Shown piece after piece: positions 17,634-26,512 of a DNA stretch of 64,000 nucleotides. Each line of letters begins with the position of its first letter. Positions within the stretch are counted from its first letter, which is position 1. The notes beneath the pieces were generated by a model. The model had not been told where the DNA came from and ran no database searches. It saw nothing but the letters and a program-made list of their open reading frames with translations. Both the position numbers and the translations under genes were made by a program. The stretch covers positions 58,948 through 122,947 of the forward strand of contig NZ_QZFU01000018.1 of NCBI RefSeq assembly GCF_003598715.1. The letters are read 5' to 3'. This DNA is from Nocardia panacis. Its GTDB lineage: Bacteria; Actinomycetota; Actinomycetes; Mycobacteriales; Mycobacteriaceae.

Positions 17634-17641
17634 CTTTGGCT

Positions 17642-20272
17642 ATGTGGACAGGGCAGTGGATCTGGTCCGAGGAGACCGCACTGGGCGGGCCGACGGCGGC
17701 GCAACCGTACGGCTCGCTGCATCCGGACCGACTCGATCGGCGGGTGCTGTTCCGGCGCGGTTTCGAACTCGCGCGGCCGCCCGAGCGTGCCTCGATGCGC
17801 ATCACAGCGGATTCGCGATATCGCCTGTACGTCAATGGGATCGAGATCGGGGCCGGTCCGGTTCGGCACGGACCGCGACAGTTGTCCTTCGATGTGCACG
17901 AGATCGACGGCGCGTTGCGCGTCGGCACGAATGTGGTGGCCGTGCTCGCCCGGTTCTACGGACATCCGGTGCCGTGGTGGGAGCCGTCGCCACCGAGCCT
18001 GACGCTGGGCGGCGGCTCACTGGTCGCGGAGGTCCGGCTCGACGACCGGGTGATCGGCACCGACGACACCTGGCGGTGTGTGCGGGCGCAGGCGTGGCAG
18101 CCGGGGCGTCCGGCGGGCATGCTGCTCAGCCAGTTGCCGGAGACCTTCGACGCCAGGCTGCTCGATCCGCAGTGGGCGACAGTGGAATTCGATGATTCGG
18201 GGTGGTCATTCGCGCGGGTGCTGGCCGAGCATTCGGTCGTCGGACCGCAGGGGTCGACGCGGCCGCCGACCGAGCCGTGGGGTGTGCTGACTCCCCGCGC
18301 CATACCGGAGCTGACCGGGGAAACACATGAAGCCGCCGTAGTGGATCAGCGCCCTGCGGCCGCTTTCGATCGAGGCACGACCTCGGAGTCCGAGCACCGC
18401 ATTGCGGCCGTGTCTGATCCACGCAACGCGCCGGAGTCTGGCCGGCGCATAGCGGCCGCGCCTGATCGACGCACCATGCCGGACTTGGATCCGCACATTG
18501 CCGCCGTGTCTGGTCGGCATACCGCAGCAGCCTCCGATCGGCGCACCGCGCCGGCATCTGATCGGCACACCGCGCCGGCATCTGATCGGCACACCGCGCC
18601 GGCATCTGATCGGCACACCGCGCCGGAGGACATCGACCCGCGTGCGGTGCTGACGGCCGCGCTCGGCGGAAACAGTGGTGCGCGCACCCTGCTCATCGCC
18701 GATTTCGCCATGATCGTGAGCGGACGGTTGGACCTGCGCTTCGACGCGCCCGGCGGTTCGACGATCGACGGTGCGCTGGTGGAGGTGCCGACGGTGGCCG
18801 CGCTCGACAGCGCGCCGGTGTTCAGGTACGTCACGCGCGGATGGGCCGATACCTATCGGTCCGATGATTCGGTCGGCGGACGCTACCTGGTGCTGGCTTT
18901 CGATCCGGGGGTGCACCCGGTGACGCTGCGGCTGCGCGAGCACCTGCGCCCGCGTACGCCGGTCGCGCCATTCGTCTGCAGCGATGCCCGGCTCGACAAT
19001 ATCTACCGGGTCGGTCTGCGCACGGTCGACCTCACCGCGCACGATGCCTATATCGACTGCCCCACGAGGGAACAGCGCGCTTGGACCGGGGATGGGGTCG
19101 TCCATCAATCGGTGGATCTGATCGCCAATCGGGATTGGCGGTTGGCGCGGTGGAATCCGGTGCTGGCGGCGCAGCCGCGCGTCGATGGTCTGCTACCGAT
19201 GGTGGTGGCGGGCGATTTCGCCACCACGCAGGTGCCCACTATTCCGGACTGGTCGCTGCACTGGATTCGCTCGGTGCACAACCTGTTCCGCTACACCGGC
19301 GACAAAGAACTGGTGGGAAGCCTGCTGCCGACCGTGGAGGGAGTGCTGCGCTTCTTCGAACCCTATTGCGGCCCGGATGATCTCATCGCCGAGGTGCCGG
19401 GCTGGGTGTTGATCGACTGGTCGCCGGTGCAGGTGCGCGGCGCGAGCGCGGCGCTGAATGCCTTGGTGGCGCGCGCATTGCGCGACTTCGCGGACATGGC
19501 GCGGTGGCTCGGCGACAGTGGCAGAGTGCGCTGGGCGGTCGGGCTGCATGCCAGATTGCGGCGCGGTTTCGAGGCATTCTGGGATCCGGCGCGCGGTGCG
19601 TACCGCGACAACATTGTCGCGGGCCGACTCGGCACGGGAGTCAGTGAGCATGTCGCGGCCGCCGCGGTGTGCGCGGATCTGGTTCCGGCGCGCCGCAAAC
19701 CGCTCGTCCTGCGACTGCTGCTCGACCGCCCCGCCATGTTCACTGCCAGCCCGCTGGCCGACCACGGCGGCGACGCGGTCGGACCGAGCGAGGGGCAACC
19801 GGTTTCGGCGCGCGCCGAACCCGATTGGGACACCGAACATCTCGTCGTCGGCGCGCAGCCGTTCTTCCGCTACGTCGTGCACGACGCGCTGGCCATGCTC
19901 GGCGCGGCCGACCGGATAGCCGAACTGTGCCTGGATTGGAACAGCCTGCTCGCCGATGCCCCGACGGCATTGCGTGAATGCTGGGAGGGCGGCTCCTACT
20001 GCCATGGCTGGTCGGCCACCCCCACCCGCGACCTCATCCGCTACACCCTCGGCATCACCCCGGCCGAACCCGGATACGCCGTGGTTCGCATCGCTCCCCG
20101 CCCCGGCATTCTCACCGCAGCCTCGGGTGCGGCCCCCACTCCGCACGGCGATGTGACCGTCGCCATCGACGGCGACCATGTGAGCATCGACTCGCCCGTC
20201 CCGGTCGAACTCGTCGATCGAGCGGGCGTCATCGTCGGGCACCCTGCGGGCCGTATCCGCGTCGCATTCTGA
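17642..20272 (+). CDS. Glycoside hydrolase family 78 (alpha-L-rhamnosidase-like) with internal repeat linker
   Basis: An 876-residue glycosidase expected to release terminal L-rhamnose. The N-terminal half has the jelly-roll modules of GH78 (ADSRYRLYVNGIEIGAGPVR; WATVEFDDSGWSFA). The catalytic alpha/alpha barrel starts near residue 430 with DAYIDCPTREQRAWTGDG, the family's signature around the general acid, and continues to WEGGSYCHGWSATPT. A beta-sandwich closes the protein (ITPAEPGYAVVRIAPRPG). Residues 233-328 are an eight-residue tandem repeat not expected in the family. No signal peptide is seen, so it is probably cytoplasmic. The ATG at 17642 follows the operator closely with no clear ribosome site. 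Confidence 0.85.
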   Translation: MWTGQWIWSEETALGGPTAAQPYGSLHPDRLDRRVLFRRGFELARPPERASMRITADSRYRLYVNGIEIGAGPVRHGPRQLSFDVHEIDGALRVGTNVVAVLARFYGHPVPWWEPSPPSLTLGGGSLVAEVRLDDRVIGTDDTWRCVRAQAWQPGRPAGMLLSQLPETFDARLLDPQWATVEFDDSGWSFARVLAEHSVVGPQGSTRPPTEPWGVLTPRAIPELTGETHEAAVVDQRPAAAFDRGTTSESEHRIAAVSDPRNAPESGRRIAAAPDRRTMPDLDPHIAAVSGRHTAAASDRRTAPASDRHTAPASDRHTAPASDRHTAPEDIDPRAVLTAALGGNSGARTLLIADFAMIVSGRLDLRFDAPGGSTIDGALVEVPTVAALDSAPVFRYVTRGWADTYRSDDSVGGRYLVLAFDPGVHPVTLRLREHLRPRTPVAPFVCSDARLDNIYRVGLRTVDLTAHDAYIDCPTREQRAWTGDGVVHQSVDLIANRDWRLARWNPVLAAQPRVDGLLPMVVAGDFATTQVPTIPDWSLHWIRSVHNLFRYTGDKELVGSLLPTVEGVLRFFEPYCGPDDLIAEVPGWVLIDWSPVQVRGASAALNALVARALRDFADMARWLGDSGRVRWAVGLHARLRRGFEAFWDPARGAYRDNIVAGRLGTGVSEHVAAAAVCADLVPARRKPLVLRLLLDRPAMFTASPLADHGGDAVGPSEGQPVSARAEPDWDTEHLVVGAQPFFRYVVHDALAMLGAADRIAELCLDWNSLLADAPTALRECWEGGSYCHGWSATPTRDLIRYTLGITPAEPGYAVVRIAPRPGILTAASGAAPTPHGDVTVAIDGDHVSIDSPVPVELVDRAGVIVGHPAGRIRVAF
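18338..18625 (+). repeat. Coding tandem repeat: 12 units of 24 bp in the GH78 gene
   Basis: Twelve in-frame 24-bp units encode an eight-residue pattern close to ASDRHTAP. The last three units (18554-18577, 18578-18601, 18602-18625) are identical at the DNA level, the one before them differs slightly, and the first eight are diverged (for example VSDPRNAP, ESGRRIAA, APDRRTMP). The gradient suggests recent growth at the 3' end by slippage or unequal exchange. Confidence 0.92.
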
Positions 20273-20290
20273 AATCACCTGGAGCACAGC

Positions 20291-21568
20291 ATGATCGGCC
20301 CGATCCGAATGTTCGGCGCGACGTTCGCGGTCCTGATGATCGCCATTGCGGGGACTGGTTCGAGCACTGCCGCACCCGGCGTCGGCGCCGAGCCGGCGTC
20401 GGACCCGGCTGTCCAATGGCTGTGCAGGCCGGGACTGTCGGACAATCCGTGCGGGCAGGACGAGCGCGGGGCGCTGGGGGAGGCCGGGGCACGGTATCCG
20501 GACGGGGGGCGAGTGCCGTTGGATATCGGCACGGTCGTTGACGGTGCGCTTCGGGATGTCGACCCCGGCTCCAGCGGGAAGGTCCCCGATATCGACTGCT
20601 TCTATGCGTATCCGACGGTGGATACGGTGCCGAATCCGGTGGTGGGGGACCGGCCGCAGGTTCGGGACGAGGAATTGGCGGTTCTGCTCGCGCAGGTCGG
20701 ACCTCTGCTCGACCGGTGTCGGATGTTCGCACCGCTGTATCGGCAGGATACGTTGCCGCAGTTGGCGCAACAGGTGTTGACCGGGTCCGAGGGATATTCC
20801 GGCACTGGATTCGATGATGTGCGTCGGGCCTGGGAGCAGTACTGGGCGCACGACAATATCGGCGCGAACGGCCGGCGCGGGGTGATCGTTCTCGGGCATT
20901 CACAGGGCAGCGTCGCACTCGAGCAGTTGCTGCGCGAAGAGGTCGACGGACATCCCGAGGTCCAGCGTCAACTGGTCGCGGCGGTGCTGCCGGGCGGAAA
21001 GGTGCGGGTGCCCGATGATCGTGCGGCGGGTGGTGGTGAGGATCCAGCGGCCACCTTCCAACACCTGCCGCTCTGCGCGCCGGCCGCACCGGTGCCGGTG
21101 GGGTGTGTGATCGCCTATTCCGCGTACTCCGCGAGCGCGGCCGCACCGGGGCCGAACAGTCTCGCCTGGAGTTCCGCGCCGGGGCATCGTATCGCCTGCG
21201 TCGATCCGGCCGCCATTCTCGGCGGCGCGAACGAGCGGCTGAGTGCTGTGCTTCCGACGCGAAATCTACTGCGGGGCAATGATATCGCCCCCGCCGGGTC
21301 GCTGTCGTTCATCATGCGTGCCTATCGGCTGCCCGGCCTGCCAACCGGCTTCGCCCGCTATCGCGGCGCGTTGACCGGGTCGTGCCGATATGCCGCGGGG
21401 GCGCAGGGTAGTTCGTCATGGCTGGCCGTCGGTGGTCCCGTCGAAGCGGTCCTCGGCACCTCGGGAGAGGGCGATCTGGGATTGCATGTCGCGGATTACA
21501 GTGTGGCGCTGGGGAATCTGGTCGAGCTTCTGGACGCGCAGTCCGCGGCCTGGCGGATGCGGCGGTGA
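20291..21568 (+). CDS. Secreted DUF3089 alpha/beta hydrolase
   Basis: A 425-residue predicted secreted esterase/lipase-like protein. A signal peptide covers about residues 1-28 (hydrophobic core FAVLMIAIAGTG, cleavage near STAAP). The mature part has DCFYAYPTVDT, YRQDTLPQL and the nucleophile elbow GHSQGS (Ser204), all typical of the DUF3089 family found in mycolate-containing actinobacteria. Several Cys residues suggest disulphides, in line with export. It lies 18 bp after the GH78 gene and overlaps the next MFS gene (GTGA), so the three may form one operon. The substrate is unknown; short-chain or lipid esters are likely. Confidence 0.8.
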   Translation: MIGPIRMFGATFAVLMIAIAGTGSSTAAPGVGAEPASDPAVQWLCRPGLSDNPCGQDERGALGEAGARYPDGGRVPLDIGTVVDGALRDVDPGSSGKVPDIDCFYAYPTVDTVPNPVVGDRPQVRDEELAVLLAQVGPLLDRCRMFAPLYRQDTLPQLAQQVLTGSEGYSGTGFDDVRRAWEQYWAHDNIGANGRRGVIVLGHSQGSVALEQLLREEVDGHPEVQRQLVAAVLPGGKVRVPDDRAAGGGEDPAATFQHLPLCAPAAPVPVGCVIAYSAYSASAAAPGPNSLAWSSAPGHRIACVDPAAILGGANERLSAVLPTRNLLRGNDIAPAGSLSFIMRAYRLPGLPTGFARYRGALTGSCRYAAGAQGSSSWLAVGGPVEAVLGTSGEGDLGLHVADYSVALGNLVELLDAQSAAWRMRR

Positions 21569-22779
21569 CCACCACCGTCGAGGTCCGCCCGTGGCGGCTG
21601 GCCACGCTCGCGGGCATGGCCTCCTATCTGGACGCGGGCACCATCATCGCCGTATCGGCCGCGCTCACGCACTGGCGCTCGACCTTCGGGATGTCGTCGT
21701 GGCAGGTGGGATTCCTCTCCGCGACCCTCACGGTGTGTATCGGCATCGGCGCCATCGTCGGTGGGCGCATCGGCGATCGGCACGGTCGCAAGCGGGTCTA
21801 CGCCGCGGATCTGATGATCTACGGGTTCGGGCTGCTGTGGCTGGTCTGCGCCGGACACCCCGCGATGCTGTTCGTCGGGGTGAGCATAGTCGGCCTGGCC
21901 ATCGGTGCGGACGTGCCCGCCGCGCTGGCGCTCGTCGGTGAGAACGCTCCCGTCGGGTCGCGTGGCCGGCTGGTCACTTTCACTCAATTCCTCTGGGCGC
22001 TGGGTCCTTTGGTAGTGGTGCTGCTCGAATTGGCCGGAACGCCGCTCGGTCACCAGTTGCCCCGCGCCATCTTCGCCCACCTGCTGGTGCTGGCGCTGCT
22101 CACCTGGCTGCTGCGCCGCCGCATGGTGGAATCGCTGCGCTGGCGCCCCTCCCGCAGCACGCCGCGCGAACTGTTCACCCCCACGCTGCGCCGGGGCACC
22201 CTGGTTATCCTCCTGTTCTATGCGACGTTGACGATCGGCACGAACTTCTATGGATCGTTCGGGCTGTACGCGCTCGAACAGATCGGCGGACTCGGTGCCT
22301 CGGGCGCGCTGGCGGCCTCGCTGATACCGATCCCGCTGATCGTGCTCACCGTCCTGGCGATGCTGCCCGCCATGGACACTTCGGCGCGGCGGCCGTTGTT
22401 CATGGTGGGCGCGGTCGTCCAGATCCTGTCGTGGCTGTCGCTTCTCGTGCTCCCGGTCCATGCCGCCACCTTGATCGCCGCACTCACCGCCTACGGCATC
22501 GGCAATACGGTGGCGGGCGAGGCCCACTACAAACTCTGGTGCCAGGAGAATTTCCCGACCCGTGTCCGCAGCACCGCCATCGGCCTGAGCTTCGGCCTGG
22601 CCCGCATGGCCTCGGCCGCCACACTGGTGTTCATACCGTCGCTGCTGCACCGCGGCTTCGCCACCCTGGTCGCCCTCATGGTGGTGTTGACCATTGCCTC
22701 GGCCGCCCTCGGGCTTGCCGTCCGCACCCGCGGCGCCTCGGAATCGATCGAGGACATCGACGCCCGGCTGACACCTTGA
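21565..22779 (+). CDS. MFS transporter, sugar-porter-like
   Basis: A 404-residue major facilitator protein with about twelve membrane helices. The loop between helices 2 and 3 has the family motif GGRIGDRHGRKRVY, and helix 1 carries the segment ASYLDAGTIIAVSAALTHW. The GTG at 21565 overlaps the stop of the hydrolase gene (GTGA) and gives a normal N-terminus; the frame is open further upstream but only as a shadow of the hydrolase. In this operon it may import the product released by the rhamnosidase or hydrolase, which is inferred from position only. It ends tail to tail with the esterase gene 60 bp away. Confidence 0.82.
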   Translation: MTTTVEVRPWRLATLAGMASYLDAGTIIAVSAALTHWRSTFGMSSWQVGFLSATLTVCIGIGAIVGGRIGDRHGRKRVYAADLMIYGFGLLWLVCAGHPAMLFVGVSIVGLAIGADVPAALALVGENAPVGSRGRLVTFTQFLWALGPLVVVLLELAGTPLGHQLPRAIFAHLLVLALLTWLLRRRMVESLRWRPSRSTPRELFTPTLRRGTLVILLFYATLTIGTNFYGSFGLYALEQIGGLGASGALAASLIPIPLIVLTVLAMLPAMDTSARRPLFMVGAVVQILSWLSLLVLPVHAATLIAALTAYGIGNTVAGEAHYKLWCQENFPTRVRSTAIGLSFGLARMASAATLVFIPSLLHRGFATLVALMVVLTIASAALGLAVRTRGASESIEDIDARLTP

Positions 22780-22839
22780 GGGCCTGTCTTGGAGCTCCGT
22801 CCGGTGCCCGCGTGGAACTCCGAGACACGGCCCGGCGAG

Positions 22840-24054
22840 TCAAGGCAGTCGATGTGGTTGCGCCCCCTCCCAATCCGCGATCACGCCGGTGGTGACGAAC
22901 TCACCCCACGCGCGCCGCATCGGCGCGCCGAGATCGGCCAGCGTGTCGAGAGGCAGACCGGACAGCATCGGTGCGGTCCCCCAAGCATTTTCGTCGCCGA
23001 ACAGGAGTGGAAGTTCGATGCAATGGCAGGCGCCGAACGGATTGTCGGGGTGCAGGGCATCGACCCGGTAGCGGTGCAGGTGCGCGCCCGCTCGCGCGAG
23101 GTCGTCGGCGAACTCCGCCAGCGGCTCCTCGAAGATCTCGCGGCCGAGGGACTGCGCCAGTTCAGCGGTGGGATCTGGTCCGAGGAAGGCGGCCATCTCG
23201 TGTGCCGTGCTCCCGACGACGAGCCGCAGATCGGCTGCGCGGTCCCGGATCTCGGCCCGCCAGGCGTCGGCCTCCGGTAGGGGATCGAGGCCCGAGATCG
23301 GCAGGAAGGGCAGCGACAGTCCGTCGGGTTCAGCGAACTGACGGGCCGTTTCCCCTTGGGCGCGAAGGATTTCCGACAGTGGCGCGGAATGGGGGTCGGT
23401 GCCGAGGACATCGAGGAAGATCTGCCCGACCCGCTCGGCCTGCGCGGGTGTGGGGAAGGCGATGCCCGTCGGTACGCTCTGGAGAATGGCGCGGCGGAAC
23501 AGTCCTCGGGTGCGCGGACTGCCGAGCATCGCGAAGATCGAGTGCGCTCCCGCGGATTGTCCCGCGACGGTGAGGGATTGCGGATCGCCGCCGAACTCGG
23601 CGATATGGTCGCGCACCCACTCGATGGCCGTGATCTGGTCCAGCAGACCGAGATTGCCCGATGCGCGGCCCGGCGCGCGGAGATAGCCGAGCGCGCCGAG
23701 ACGATAGTTGATCGACACCACCACGATCCCGGTCTCACGAACCAGCGTGCCCGCGTCGTACCAGTCGAAGCCGCCGCTGCCGGTGAGATACGCGCCGCCG
23801 TGGATCCAGATCAGGACCGGTCGTCCGGTCGCCTGCTTCGGCGCGGTGATCGTCAAACGGAGGCAATCCTCGGACTGGGGCAGCTGATTCGGCTTGCCCA
23901 TCACCGTCTCCAAGCGCGAAGGAAGTTGCGGTGCGATGGGTCCCGGTTCGTCGGACCATATCGGCGCACCGTCGACGCGCACCGGCGCGCCGAATCGATC
24001 CGCGGTGGCATAGCGAATTCCCCGGTACACGGCGATATCGGCGGCGGCACTCAT
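22840..24054 (-). CDS. Carboxylesterase, type B family (short form)
   Basis: A 404-residue serine esterase. It opens with the family start YRGIRYATADRF and has SEDCLRLTI, the oxyanion motif HGGA (85-88), and the nucleophile GQSAGA with Ser167. At 404 residues it is shorter than the usual 480-550, and the late catalytic-His region is less clear. No signal peptide is present, so it is probably intracellular. The ATG at 24054 follows AGGAG. It is divergent from a TetR gene with two near-identical operators between them, so its expression is very probably controlled by that regulator, with a substrate-like ester or its product as inducer. Confidence 0.85.
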   Translation of the reverse strand: MSAAADIAVYRGIRYATADRFGAPVRVDGAPIWSDEPGPIAPQLPSRLETVMGKPNQLPQSEDCLRLTITAPKQATGRPVLIWIHGGAYLTGSGGFDWYDAGTLVRETGIVVVSINYRLGALGYLRAPGRASGNLGLLDQITAIEWVRDHIAEFGGDPQSLTVAGQSAGAHSIFAMLGSPRTRGLFRRAILQSVPTGIAFPTPAQAERVGQIFLDVLGTDPHSAPLSEILRAQGETARQFAEPDGLSLPFLPISGLDPLPEADAWRAEIRDRAADLRLVVGSTAHEMAAFLGPDPTAELAQSLGREIFEEPLAEFADDLARAGAHLHRYRVDALHPDNPFGACHCIELPLLFGDENAWGTAPMLSGLPLDTLADLGAPMRRAWGEFVTTGVIADWEGAQPHRLP

Positions 24055-24065
24055 CTCTCACTCCT

Positions 24066-24085
24066 ATCGCAAGACAACTTGCGAT
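24066..24085. promoter_or_regulatory. Operator 1 of esterase/TetR pair
   Basis: ATCGCAAG, four bases, CTTGCGAT: a perfect inverted repeat 12 bp upstream of the esterase start, overlapping its ribosome-binding region. Confidence 0.8.
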
Positions 24086-24114
24086 GCCGAACCTAACCCG
24101 CTCGACGACCCCAA

Positions 24115-24130
24115 CGCAAGGGAACTTGCG
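24115..24130. promoter_or_regulatory. Operator 2 of esterase/TetR pair
   Basis: CGCAAG, four bases, CTTGCG: the same site core as operator 1 with its centre 47 bp away, just before the TetR start. Its right arm touches GATACT, which could be the -10 box of the TetR gene. Confidence 0.8.
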
Positions 24131-24141
24131 ATACTGCTGGG

Positions 24142-24714
24142 ATGGTCGAACAGAAGCAGATCCGAGGCGCCGAACTGCGCCGCGCCGTGCTCGACGCGAC
24201 CATGCGGCAAATCGAGACCGTCGGCATCGACCAGGTGCGCATCGCCGAGGTGGCCGCCGCCGCCGGCGTCCACGAAACCTCGATCTACCGGCGTTGGAAG
24301 ACCCTGCCGCGCCTGGTCGCCGATGCCCTGGTCGCCTACTCCACCGTCGAGATCCCCATTCCGGACACCGGATCGGTGCGCACCGATCTCACCCGCTTCG
24401 CCCTGGCCCTGTCCCGCTTCGTCGGCACGCGACTGGGCGCGGCGCTGGTGCGCAGTGCGGTTTTGCAGGCCGATGATCCGGAGGTGATCGCCGCGCGCGC
24501 GGAATATTGGGCGCGCCGCCTCGCGGTCGCCGAGCAGATCGTGCGGCGCGCCAAGGACCGTGGCGAGGTCACGCCCGAAACCGATCCCCGTCTGGTGGTG
24601 CTCGCCCTCGGCGGACTGATCCAGATGTATGACATCCAGTTGGGGTGCGGCCTGTCGCCGGAAGATCTGGAAAAAGCGGTGAATATGCTGGTCGATGGCA
24701 TATCGCCGAGGTGA
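24142..24714 (+). CDS. TetR family transcriptional regulator
   Basis: A 190-residue regulator. The helix-turn-helix is at about residues 14-60 (DQVRIAEVAAAAGVHETSIY, then RRWKTLPRLVADAL), and the C-terminal domain resembles TetR_C_16-type regulators (LVRSAVLQADDPEVIAARAEY). It is divergent from the esterase gene by 87 bp with two shared palindromes, the classical arrangement for an autoregulated repressor. A possible -10 sequence (GATACT) lies only about eight bases before the ATG, so the message may have almost no leader. Confidence 0.88.
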   Translation: MVEQKQIRGAELRRAVLDATMRQIETVGIDQVRIAEVAAAAGVHETSIYRRWKTLPRLVADALVAYSTVEIPIPDTGSVRTDLTRFALALSRFVGTRLGAALVRSAVLQADDPEVIAARAEYWARRLAVAEQIVRRAKDRGEVTPETDPRLVVLALGGLIQMYDIQLGCGLSPEDLEKAVNMLVDGISPR

Positions 24715-24870
24715 AACAGTCTGCAGTACAGGCGAATCGGCTCGGATCGACAGTTCACGAAACGCGCACATCGCTGACACCGCGCCGCGACGCATTCGCC
24801 ATGGCGTATTCGGTTCCGTTGACCGAACCGATTCTCGACGGCACGATACTCGGGATGGTCGAATTTCCGT

Positions 24871-26436
24871 GTGCAGGCTTTTGATTACATCCTCGTCGGC
24901 GGCGGTCACAATGCGTTGGTCGCGGCCGCCTACCTGAGTCGGGCCGGATCCGAGGTGCTGGTCGTGGACCGCAATGACCGGGTCGGCGGATTCGTGCGCA
25001 GCGCCGAACTCGCGCCGGGAATCGTCTACGACCCGTTCTCCTCGGCGGTGCCGCTTTTCGTCGGCGGCCCGGCCTGGCCGGATCTCGGCGACGAGCTGAA
25101 AGGCCAAGGGCTGGTGATTCTGCAACCCGAGATCCCGTCCGGTGTGTCGTTGCAGGACGGGACGACGGCGATCATGCCGCGCGATCGGGTCGCCTTGGCC
25201 GAGGAAGCCGAGCGACTGCATCCCGGCGACGGCGCGGCGGTCGCGGCGCTCCTGTCGGCCCTCGGCCCTGCCACCAATGATGTGCTGAGCCTGATGGGTC
25301 AGGATCTGACGGACGAACCCGCCCGCGCCACCCTCGCGCGGCTGGTCTCCGACGCCGACGGTTGGTCGGCGGTGACCGCGTTGGCGTTCGGCACCGCGCG
25401 GCATGCCGTCGCCGAGATTGGATCCGCTGCCATGCGAAGCCTTTTCGGCTCGTGGCCGGTACACGTCGGCAAGGGACCCGACGATGCGAGCGGCGCGCTG
25501 TGGGCCAGCATCCTCGCGCTCGGTTTCACCGGGGGAGGAGTGCCGATCGCGCAGGGCGGCATGGGGCAGCTCGCCGCCGCGCTCGGCCGGTTGATCACTT
25601 CCTACGGCGGGACGTTGCGCACCGGTACGACCGTCACCAGGATCAGGGTGGCGGACGGGCGCGCGGTCGGCGTGGAACTGTCCGACGGCACCGCGTGCGC
25701 CGCCCGGCTCGGCGTGATCGCCTCGGTCAATCCCGATCAGCTCTATGAGTGGCTGCTCGCGGAAGCCGATGTGCCCGACCGGATTCGGACGCAGGCGCGG
25801 CGTTTCCGCTACGGCAACGGCCTGTTTCAACTACACCTGGCCACCAAGGGGCCGCTGCCCTGGCCGGACAAGCGTTTCGCGCGGATCGGTCAGCCCTTCC
25901 TCACCGATTCCCTGGACGGACTGTCCCTGCACGTGGCCCAGACCCGCGCGGGTCTGCTGCCCGCGTGGCCGAGTATGACCATCGACAGTCCGACCGCGCA
26001 CGACGCCACCCGCGCGCCCGCGGGCACCAGCGTGATCCGCCTACAGGTGACAGATGTGCCGACCCACCCGCGCGGCGACGCGGGCGGTCGGATCGCCACC
26101 GACGGCACCTGGAATCCGGATGTGACAAAGCATTTCGCCGACCGGGTGCTCGCGGTGGTGGAACGTCATCTGCCGGGGCTGACCGAATCGATCATCACTC
26201 GCGCGGTCATCACCCCCGCCGTCCTCGCCGAATTCAACCCCAACAGCGGCCCCGGCGATCCCTACGGCGGCGCGCAGGATCTCGCGCAGAGCTTCGCCCT
26301 GCGACCCCTCAGGTCGGCGCCGAGTCACCGCACCTTCCTGCCCAATCTCTACGTGCTCGGCGCGAGCACCTGGCCCGGTGCGGGCGTCTCGGGCGGTTCG
26401 GGATTCATTGTCGCCAAACATCTGCTGGCGCGCTGA
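24871..26436 (+). CDS. Phytoene desaturase-like FAD-dependent oxidoreductase
   Basis: A 521-residue flavoprotein of the amine oxidase / carotenoid desaturase (CrtI-like) superfamily. The dinucleotide-binding motif is at residues 8-36 (VGGGHNALVAAAYLSRAG, then VLVVDRNDRVGGF), and the C-terminal FAD-contact segment reads LYVLGASTWPGAGVSGGSG. A substrate-binding middle domain lies between. The GTG at 24871 gives a complete N-terminus. No carotenoid synthase genes are adjacent, so carotenoid desaturation is not supported; many actinobacterial members have unknown substrates. 156 bp with no obvious gene precede it, and the trpB2-like gene follows after 76 bp. Confidence 0.82.
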   Translation: MQAFDYILVGGGHNALVAAAYLSRAGSEVLVVDRNDRVGGFVRSAELAPGIVYDPFSSAVPLFVGGPAWPDLGDELKGQGLVILQPEIPSGVSLQDGTTAIMPRDRVALAEEAERLHPGDGAAVAALLSALGPATNDVLSLMGQDLTDEPARATLARLVSDADGWSAVTALAFGTARHAVAEIGSAAMRSLFGSWPVHVGKGPDDASGALWASILALGFTGGGVPIAQGGMGQLAAALGRLITSYGGTLRTGTTVTRIRVADGRAVGVELSDGTACAARLGVIASVNPDQLYEWLLAEADVPDRIRTQARRFRYGNGLFQLHLATKGPLPWPDKRFARIGQPFLTDSLDGLSLHVAQTRAGLLPAWPSMTIDSPTAHDATRAPAGTSVIRLQVTDVPTHPRGDAGGRIATDGTWNPDVTKHFADRVLAVVERHLPGLTESIITRAVITPAVLAEFNPNSGPGDPYGGAQDLAQSFALRPLRSAPSHRTFLPNLYVLGASTWPGAGVSGGSGFIVAKHLLAR

Positions 26437-26512
26437 CCGCTCGCGAACCGACGTCGGACGCATGCTCGCGGGGTAGGGTATCGGGATCCTGATCCCGACG
26501 CTGGGAGACACG

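Noticed and set aside
24871..26436. Carotenoid biosynthesis by the desaturase-like protein
   Set aside because: No phytoene synthase or other carotenoid gene is adjacent; only superfamily-level similarity is visible.
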